Below, piece after piece: positions 56,352 to 64,000 of a stretch of DNA of 64,000 nt. The first letter of the stretch is position 1; each line of letters opens with the position of its first letter. This stretch comes from Amaurobius ferox (Eukaryota; Arthropoda; Arachnida; Araneae; Amaurobiidae), in the NCBI GenBank assembly GCA_951213105.1, contig OX578140.1:117659653-117723652 (forward strand). The letters run 5' to 3'. The position numbers were made by a program, and so were the translations under genes. The notes beneath the pieces were generated by a model. That model did not search any database, had not been told where the DNA came from, and saw nothing but the letters and a program-made list of their open reading frames with translations.

Positions 56352-57350
56352 CAGTGGCGGCTCGTGAGCGAGATGTAGAGGGAGGCGCTCATCTATATAT
56401 TTATGTATATATATCCCTCAGTTTGTACCAACTACGTCTTTTAGCCTTCGAGTTCGTCGTTTGTCCGGCACTGGTAAATTGGTTCCGCCGTTACCTCGAA
56501 ACAGCTGTATACCAAATTATTATTTTACTTGCGCTGATATACGTGTGCAAGTTTCCTTAAAATGAATAAGAGCCTATTGCAACCATGGAAATTATTTGAA
56601 TACATTTCTAAATAAATTTGTATCAAATTTGTAAAAATTAAATACTCTCAGTCGTATGCATGAGCAGTATTATTTTCTGATTAGCGCAAATGTTTTTACA
56701 CCCAAAATGCACACAATTTTTCTCATATACACTCTATGGCTAATAGTTTTGTACCTGATCGTCCTTGTAACCCAAACAGTAACATAATTAGAGAGCGAAA
56801 ACCAACTAAATCTACGGCCGTTTATATGTAGAAACAGAAAAATTATTTTAATACAAGTCTATTTTTAATACAAGTTTAAGAATGAATTTGGAATTTACAG
56901 GAAATTCTTATGCTTTATGCTTATCTCTATTCGTCTTTAAAATGATATTAGCGAGTTCTGCCTGCTAGCAGTCACTATATATAGCAATCGGTTTTTATAG
57001 CAATAAGTAGTTAGCTCGTTGCACGAGTGCGAAAAAAGTAGATCAAAGTTTAGAGTGAGCAGATCGAGTGGGTCCATTGTAGAGTAGAAAATACAGTGTG
57101 AAAATTGCATCAAAATCGTCTCAAGAGTCACTAAGATGAATAAAAATGTAAATATGAAAAAGATGAGGGTCTCCCTTCTTCCACCACGGTTGTTTCATAT
57201 TGCATAATAACAGACGATGTTTGTGTGTCGACGTGTATGTGTAAGGTCAGCGAAATATGTAAATATCGTACGGCCTTGAAATGTCGTGCACGGATATTTC
57301 AGGAACCAAGACGATGCATTTTTATAAAATCGAAATATGAAATTGAGGCT
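56352..57350 (+). repeat. 1-kb duplicated segment, copy 1 (hAT-type end plus Helitron-like 5' end)
   Basis: It starts CAGTGGCGGCTCGTGAGC, a hAT-type terminal repeat, and ends in a Helitron-like 5' region (CATAATAACAGACGATGTTTG, GTGTCGACGTG). It is about 95% like 58664-59651 by eye. The sequences outside the two copies differ. Confidence 0.75.
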
Positions 57351-57369
57351 TGTAATTTGCATTTATATC

Positions 57370-58660
57370 TTTAAATGGACACGGTATGATAAGTTCCATC
57401 AAGCGTTCTCTTATGGGCGCCCATGGCAAGGACACCCGTAGAACTAATTTCATCGGCGATAAACTCAACGATGAGGCGTTCAATATCGACTAGATTGAGA
57501 CTTACATGTCTAACCTTGAACGTCTATGGGAAGGCAAGTGTCATCCTTTCCCTCCACTATGGGAGCCCATATAACATTTTCCAGGAGGGAACTCAAGGAT
57601 GAAGCGTTCAATATCGCTAGCTTGTAACCTACATTTGAAACCTTGAATATCCAATTCAGCTTAAGTGATCCCTTGCAGTCCTCTATGGGCTCCCAGCGCA
57701 TGAGATCCCAGCTTATATATTATTGCCTTCAGGGCAGAACCTAACGGAGCCAAAGTTTCGATTTCCTCAGGGGTAGTAAACAGTCTTTCCAGACCCTCCA
57801 AAAGACTGTGGGACATAAAAAGCTGAAACATTGCACACTTGCCATGGAGTGGGGCACGACAGCTCAGTGGTTAGCGAGCGGGAATTAATTGCACTCAGTA
57901 GGCCCGGGTTCGATTCCTGCCACTGCCAAGACTACCGCCGTGTTCACGTGAAGTACGATCACGTTAAGCATGTGAGTCTGTAAATCCTTCCGAGAGGTTG
58001 GTGATATGGGAAGGAGGGTACGGTCCCTGTGGATGCCTCCTCCTGGGTTCCGGATTAAATTGGGTGGCACTGACCGGTCGTCCAAACAGATACCTTTCAT
58101 CTTTCTGGTAGATCGGACAGTCTGGATCTCAACAACAATACTTGCCATGGGCGCCCAAAGGAATGTTGAACGTCACGAATATCAAACTAATGAATACTTA
58201 CTGTACGTCTCGTCCGTGAGATTGTCCCCGCTGGAAAAAGTTCTAGTGATGTCCTTACCATGGGCGCCCATAGGGGAGCATAAGGGAGCACTTGCCTTCC
58301 CGTGAACATCAAGGTCCCAAATGTTGGTGTTAAGCTAGTATATATCGTGCGTCTCATCCTTGTTATGCTCTTGGAAGAAACTCTATGGACGTCCTTGCCA
58401 TGGGAGCCCATACAAATTTTGAAAGCCACAAACGTAGGCATCAAGGTAATCGATATTGTACATTTCACCCCGTTTTAATAAGTTCACCCCGTTTTAATAA
58501 GTTCTATGGCCACCTTTGCTATGGGCGCTCATAGCAAGAGCACCCATATAACTTTTACAGGCGGAAAACTGAAGAGTGAGACATCCATCGACTAGCTTGA
58601 TATCTACATCTGTAAACTTGAACGTCGACGGGATAGCAAGTTCCCCCTCAAGACCCCCTA
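57370..58660. repeat. Degenerate minisatellite around GGGCGCCCAT words, interrupted by a SINE
   Basis: Repeated words CCATGGGCGCCCATA, TCAATATCG, CTTGAACGTC and GATGAAGCGTTC recur every ~100-150 bp on both sides of the SINE at 57848. Divergence between units is high. Non-coding. Confidence 0.55.
57837..58150 (+). mobile_element. tRNA-derived SINE with 11-bp target duplication
   Basis: Body 57848-58139 with A box (CAGCTCAGTGG), B box GGTTCGATTCC at 57906-57916, conserved body and (CAA)n tail, flanked by ACTTGCCATGG at 57837-57847 and 58140-58150. Confidence 0.92.
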
Positions 58661-58663
58661 TGG

Positions 58664-59651
58664 CAGTGGCGGCTCGTGAGCCAGATATAGAGGGAGGCGC
58701 TCATCTATGTATTTATGTATATATATATCCCTCAGTGTATGCCAACTACGTCTTTTAGACTTCGAGTTCGTCGTTTGTCCGGCACTGATAAATTGGTTCT
58801 GGCGTTACCTCGAAACAGCTGTATACCAAATTATTATTTTACTTGCGCTGATATACGTTTGCAAGTTTCTTTAAAATGAATAAGAGCCTATTGTAACCAT
58901 GGAAAATTATTTGAATACATTTCTAAATAAATTTGTATCAAATTTGTAAAAATTAAATACTCTCAGTCGTATGCATGTGCAGTATTATTTTCTAATTAGC
59001 GCAAATGTTTGTACACCCAAAATGCACACAATTTCTCTCATATACACTCTATGGCTAATAGTTTTGTACCTGATCGTCCTTGTAACCCAAACAGTAACAT
59101 AATTAGAAAGCGAACACCAACTAAATCTGCGGCCGTTTATATGTAGAAACGGAAAAACTATTTTAATACAAGTTTAAGAATGTATTTAGAATTTACAGAA
59201 AATTCTTATGCTTTATGCTTATCTCTATTTGTCTTTAAAATGATATGAGCGAGTTCTGCCTGCTAGCAGTCAATATATATAGCAATCGGTTTCTATAGCA
59301 ATAAGTAGTTAGCTCGTTGCACGGGTGCAACAAAAGTGGATCAAAGTTTAGAGGGAGCAGATCGAGTGGGCCCATTGTAGAGTAGAAAATACAGTGTGAA
59401 AATTGCATCAAAATCGGATCAAGAGTCACTAAGATAGATAAAAATATAAATATGAAAAAGAGGAGGGTCTCCCCTCTTTCACCACGGTTGTTTCATATTA
59501 CATAATAACAGACGATGTTTGTGTGTCGACGTGTGTGTGTAAGATCTCTAGCGGAAAAAGTAAACATCATACGGCCTTGAAATATCGTGCACAGATATTT
59601 CAGGAACCAAGGCGATGCATTTTTGTAAAACCGAAATATGAAATTGAGGCT
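58664..59651 (+). repeat. 1-kb duplicated segment, copy 2
   Basis: It repeats 56352-57350 from CAGTGGCGGCTCGTGAGC to GAAATTGAGGCT. After it the sequence runs straight into family E tandem repeats, whereas copy 1 continues into the minisatellite. Confidence 0.75.
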
Positions 59652-59654
59652 ACT

Positions 59655-60330
59655 TAAAGTAAAAGTTACGCCCAGAGGGTTGACATAATAAGGTTGTATA
59701 TTTAAGTGATTGCCACCAGCGGAATCAAAATCGTTCAATTAAGAGCCGAGATGTGAAATTAGAGAGGGACTACTTAAAGTAAAAGTTACGCCCAGGGGAT
59801 TGATACGAAAGATATGTATATTCAAATGGTACAAAGCCTGTAGCTATCAGAAGATTCAAAATCGCTCAATTTAGGAACCGAGATGTAAAACAATGCGGGA
59901 TAGTTAAACTAAAAGTTACGCTCAGGGGGGGGGGGGTGAATAAAACAATATGCATGTCTAGACGATACGCATATAAATGGTGCAGAGACTATAGCCACCA
60001 GTAGATTCAAAATAGCTTAATTAGGAAGCGAGATGAGAAATATTAGGACTACCTCAAGTAAAATTTACGCCTATGGAGTATCGGAGTAATATTGGTCTTC
60101 AATGAAATTAGAAGCAAAACCAGGGGGATTAAGTAGTCGCCGGTGAAGGGGGGGGGGAGATTTTAAGGAAAACAACGTCAGATCAAAGAATCAAGTATCA
60201 GGTTGAGAATTGATTTTTAACATTCTTTAACAAATATTTATAAATTTTTCAATCTTTAATGTTAAATAGCTGGAAAAGTAAGACAGCTGAGTAAATCAAG
60301 AGACCCACCCCCTCAGTCAACACATTTCTG
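59655..60330. repeat. Degenerate tandem repeat, family E block 2
   Basis: AAAGTTACGCCCAGAGGG-type words at about 59660, 59778 and 59915 with CAAAATCGCTCAATT and GAGATG words, then the same downstream segment as after block 1 (CAGCTGAGTA, ACATTTCTGAAAGTGTCAC). Confidence 0.7.
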
Positions 60331-61393
60331 AAAGTGTCACTAAAAATATCCACGGGCATGCCACAAATACAATTCTCGTGACTTTTAAACAATTAAGAGG
60401 TCAAACGCATTGAAATTCATCACAAACAAACAAAGCATAGAACTACCCTAAATCAGAAATGATCCCCTTTCCGGACAGAACCACCCTACACCAGAAATCC
60501 CCCCCCCCCTCCCCGTCCGGACGCTTACGCAGCGAAACAGTTCCATTAAGTAATAAGCCTGGGTGGATCAAAACTAAACTGAGTGCCCCAAACAATGCAT
60601 TATTCTACCGAAGACGAAGAACGGAAACCCCCAAAATACCATAAATAACCCCCACTTATTCAATTAAGTAAAAAGCACAAAATGTATATCGAAACTTTTT
60701 TGAATTTCTATTTTCTGTATCTAATATTACTAAACTATTTCTTCATGAACCAAAACTGAAAGAACGAGGTCAATAGGATCAATAAAATAAATCAGAATTA
60801 CATAAATACAGCAATTTATTTTCCCAGTCATTACGTGAGTCAGTCGTTCACGGTCAAGGTCTATTGAAAGGTACTCCCATTTACCTTGGTTCACGGTATT
60901 CGTTTCTTCTTTGGCTGAGAGCCGCTGTAACCTGCGCGGCTCACATCGGATTGGAATATTGCAATGTCTGTTTTTTCAACTGAAATTTCTGTCGTAATAT
61001 TAACATACCTACCATTCTTTCTATCAGCCAGAGACGATAACGGGACGCGGCTCTCATTAAAATCCCACGTCTTTCCCTGTAACGTAGTATTTTGCCCTAT
61101 AAATTTAATATAGTATGAAAATGGCATAAGAGATTTATTTGAAAGTCAAAGCTTTAGTGCTGCCATCTAGTGACAATTTTATCACTTATTTCCAATAATT
61201 GGACTTTTAGTTGAAATAAATTTCAGATAATTTCCTCAAAAATTGTAATTAACCTATATAACTCAAAGAATTTGAAGTGCTTGATTAAGGGGGTCTGCGC
61301 GGCCCCGCGACCCCCTGAATAGCCGCCCCTGATTTTAATTGCTACGATTTCGTACTATTGGCAATATCTTAAAAAGAGAATAAAATGTTTTTA
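60331..61393. other. Mostly unrecognised; hAT-like end near 61332
   Basis: AGCCGCCCCTG at 61321-61331, inverted CAGGGGCGGCT, resembles a hAT right end and is followed by ATTTTAAT, close to the ATTTTTAT that precedes the left end at 56352. The pairing is tentative. Confidence 0.35.
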
Positions 61394-62567
61394 TCTATAT
61401 AAATAAAATTGAAAATACATCTATCTGTCTGTGTGTTTATCTATTACATCATCACGGTAGAACAGCTGCATCGAATTTCATGAAAATTTTGTGGGTAGCC
61501 TTGAAATAGCCCCACTTAAAATTTAGTCCATGTTTCGAATTTCTAGGACCAGGGATTGTCGAGATATAAATAAAAATTCCACAATTTAACCTCCCATAGA
61601 AATAGCATTATGCAGATGATATATTTTCCGCAAATTTATTAAGAAAATTATATCATGATGCTTAGCAACGCAATTAAATCAAATGTGTTTATTAGGTAGA
61701 CGATTATTATTAAATTTTTTCCGATTCCTATATAATAAAAGGCAATGTCTGTCTGTGTGTGTGTCTTATACACTATAGGTTCAGCGACCGCGCGTCGCAG
61801 AGCTGCGAAATTTGGCAATCGGAGACTCGGAAGGATGGGAAGGTGACACGTGAAAACCGATTTTTAAAATTTGAATTTTTTTATTCTTATTTGATGTTTA
61901 TGCGATTTCGACCGTTTTTTCCCCCTTTATTCTGCACCATCCAGACGTCGTAGAAAAAAACAAATCACACGACCGGAAAGAGTAGTCAATTACGAGTATA
62001 TATCAATTTCAAATCTCAGGGACAAATTCTAATATTTTTTAAAGATTTTAAAACAAAAGTCACTTTCGGCTCAAAAACACGAACTTTCGTTTGTATATCC
62101 TCGCATCGGAAAAAGTTCCGAGGTTTTCGACTAATAATTTACATTTTTAGAAAGCTCAAAGATCTGGTTTTCTTACAAGCCCAATCTGGTCAAGAAATAA
62201 TTATAAATAGCAGCCCGATCCTGATTTTAAAGAAGTAATGATTTTAAATTTCTCGGCGATTTCTCGGGAAGTTCCGACCGACTTCCCACTTACCCTGCGC
62301 TCGCAACCGGGGACGTCACGCCGTTTCCATGGTGATTGTGAATCGGATTGGGTTATTTTAAATGATGGAATTAAGAGCTTAGCATTAGGTCATTATAAAA
62401 TTTTTATTATTGACTTATGATGGATTGAATTGTGGTGATGTATTGTATACATCGGATGAAATTATTATATTTATATTTTAAATGATGGAACTACATGGAT
62501 TTTTTTAAATGGATACTTTAAATGGATATTTTAAATGATGGAACGATGGAATGAGGATGATGGAATC

Positions 62568-62656
62568 GGAAGTCCTTCCGAGAGGTTGGTGGTAGGAGAA
62601 GGAGGGTACGGTACCTGTGAATGCCTCCCCCACTGGGTTCCGGTCTAAATTGGGTG
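62568..62656 (+). mobile_element. SINE internal fragment
   Basis: From AAGTCCTTCCGAGAGG to CCGGTCTAAATTGGGTG, the middle of the SINE body, truncated at both ends, and joined to GAATAAAAAGAAAGTTATGG. Confidence 0.8.
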
Positions 62657-62687
62657 AATAAAAAGAAAGTTATGGAGATTGTCACGG

Positions 62688-62950
62688 AGGGCGCTGTAGC
62701 CCAGTGGTTAGCGCGCGGGAATTGCACTCGGTAAGCCCGAGTTTGATTCCCGCCACTGCCAAAATTGCCGTCGTGTTCACGCGGCGTACTATCACGTTAA
62801 CCATGTGGGTCCTAAGTCCTTCCGAGAGGTTGGTGGTAGGGGAGGAGGGCACGGTCCCTGTGGATGCCTCCCACACTGGGTTCCGGTCTAAATTGGGTGG
62901 CACTTCCTGGCCGTCCAAATAATTACCTTACACCTTTTTGGTAGGTCGCG
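62688..62950 (+). mobile_element. tRNA-derived SINE carried inside the Helitron-like element
   Basis: It has the A box TAGCCCAGTGG and a B-box-like GTTTGATTCCC, and its body ends TTTGGTAGGTCG, where it joins CGCCAGCGAGTTTGCCAC rather than a CAA tail. The same two junctions exist in the minus-strand copy at 11802-12260. Confidence 0.8.
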
Positions 62951-63640
62951 CCAGCGAGTTTGCCACTGTCAGAATTTTCAAGTGTAGCGAACAGGCTGGT
63001 CGCCGAAGGCGGCTATTAAATAATAAAGAAATTGTTATAAAAGAAAATTTTATGAATGATCTGAATGTCATCTTTAGCTAGATTACATCAATTACAGCTT
63101 TCGGGTTTAAATATTACGGGAATTAATAACATTTTCAATTTAACACCTCATATATTTTATTTTGGCAAAAACTCATGATGTGTTTAGTCAATTAATTCAT
63201 ATATTGTGTTTAGTTAATTAATTCATATATTGCGTTTCGTCAATTAACTCATGTATTGTGCTTAGCCAAATGTTGAAACAGAATAAAAGTGATAATATCA
63301 TTTTAGCGCTTCCATTTTAGTATATATATCCAATTTCATATATATTTTATAACTTGTTTGCAAACGGGATCAGGATGTTTTATTCTTCAGATCTGCTTGT
63401 GAAGATAATTTTGTATAGAAAACACAGAAAGGAGAATTAAATTTTGAAGAATTAAGTGAAAGGAGAATTAAATTTTGAGGAATTAAGTGAAAGCAGAATT
63501 AAATTTAGAAGAATTAAGTTAAAGGAGAATTAAATAAAATATTTTAATAGAATGTTTTGAGTAACAATGGCGTTTAGAATACTGCAGGAATTTGCTCATA
63601 TTTTAAATCATGAGCAATGTCGGGTATATCTGCTATTAGC

Positions 63641-64000
63641 AGTATACATAAAATTGTAAGTTTTGCATCTATCTGTCTATTTATTATCTCAGCACGGTAG
63701 AACCCATCTATTTTCTTTTCGTTAGAACTCATCTATTTTCTTTTCGTTAGAATTATTATAAAATTTCAAAAATAAAGACTCCAAATATTAAAACTTTACT
63801 GCAAATTCCGAATTTTAAGTTTCTTGTATTATATAATCAGTACGAAGAACGGGCATACTGCTAGTCTATTATAAAATATTACAAAACTAACAACATTATT
63901 AAAATAATTTTTAAATATTTTCAGAAAACTGAATAATTTATGACAACAAATTAAGTACACTAGGCAAATACAATGAATGACACAAGCTAACCTAATAAAA
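63641..64000. other. Helitron-like end sequences and AT-rich DNA
   Basis: A start-like CATAAAATTG stretch with TATCTGTC words near 63647-63682 and an end GAACGGGCATACTGCTAGT at 63847-63865 suggest another short Helitron-like element. The remainder to 64000 shows nothing recognisable. Confidence 0.35.

Larger units (their letters stand above)
61394..63640 (+). mobile_element. Helitron-like element with a second Helitron-like element nested in it
   Basis: The outer 5' end TCTATATAAATAAAATTG at 61394 continues with ATCACGGTAGAACAGCTG and TTTCATGAAAATTTTGTGGG, as in the element at 42554; a candidate 3' end TCGGGTATATCTGCTATT lies near 63617-63634. Within it, an inner element starts near 61725 (TCCTATATAATAAAAGG then TGTCTGTGTG) and ends near 63017 with a GTCGCCGAAGGCGGC hairpin. 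Boundaries are inferred from end motifs only. No Rep/helicase frame. Confidence 0.45.

Overview
This is a repeat-dense, AT-rich window from an animal nuclear genome. It is probably an arthropod: the gene family, the 5S-like sequence and the transposon mix all fit that, but the species cannot be named from the window. There is no bacterial or phage signal. The only host gene I can support is the middle and 3' part of one mitochondrial enzyme gene, dimethylglycine dehydrogenase (DMGDH). Ten consecutive exons lie on the + strand between 3818 and 41739, all with canonical AG/GT borders and compatible splice phases, giving about 548 uninterrupted codons. They cover the end of the FAD-binding oxidoreductase half and most of the folate-binding (GcvT-like) half. 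The N-terminal FAD/mitochondrial-targeting exons lie upstream of the window. The last ~80 codons were not found in the 22 kb after exon 10.

Everything else is intron or flank filled with mobile and satellite DNA. 1-3084: a 275-bp satellite, about 11.2 copies that look identical, lying in a DMGDH intron. 6.6-19.7 kb (one 13.9-kb intron): hairpin-bounded (GTCT)n elements of two families. Family A has about 1.3-kb units. Family B has about 770-bp units arranged as seven head-to-tail copies plus one inverted copy. 20.3-22.3 kb: a cluster of tRNA-derived SINEs, one fused to a 5S rRNA-like head. 23.8-25.4 kb: a hAT MITE and a family A copy. 28-34 kb: SINEs, a Helitron-like 5' end, two degenerate tandem-repeat families and a second 5S-headed SINE. 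34.0-34.7 kb: a long inverted repeat. 35.1-37.1 kb: two tandem family A copies. 38.1-39.3 kb: a hAT element with a perfect 8-bp target-site duplication. 40.2-40.9 kb: a Tc1/mariner remnant. 42.5-44.7 kb: a Helitron-like element containing a family A copy that itself contains a SINE fragment. 44.8-46.2 kb: a decayed Tc1-like transposon. 49.4-52.5 kb: a young non-autonomous LTR element. 52.5-64 kb: further tandem repeats, a 1-kb duplication, SINEs and Helitron-like ends.

The most unusual structures are: (1) the SINE family whose 5S rRNA head is joined to a tRNA-like body that has lost its B box, so the 5S part may now supply the internal promoter; (2) the hairpin + (GTCT)n elements, with a seven-unit head-to-tail array ending in an inverted unit; (3) three SINEs inserted one after another at one target, and very short (34-69 bp) SINE 3' fragments each with its own target-site duplication, one of them inserted into only one LTR of a near-identical LTR pair; and (4) a hammerhead-like RNA motif inside a foldback within the hAT element.
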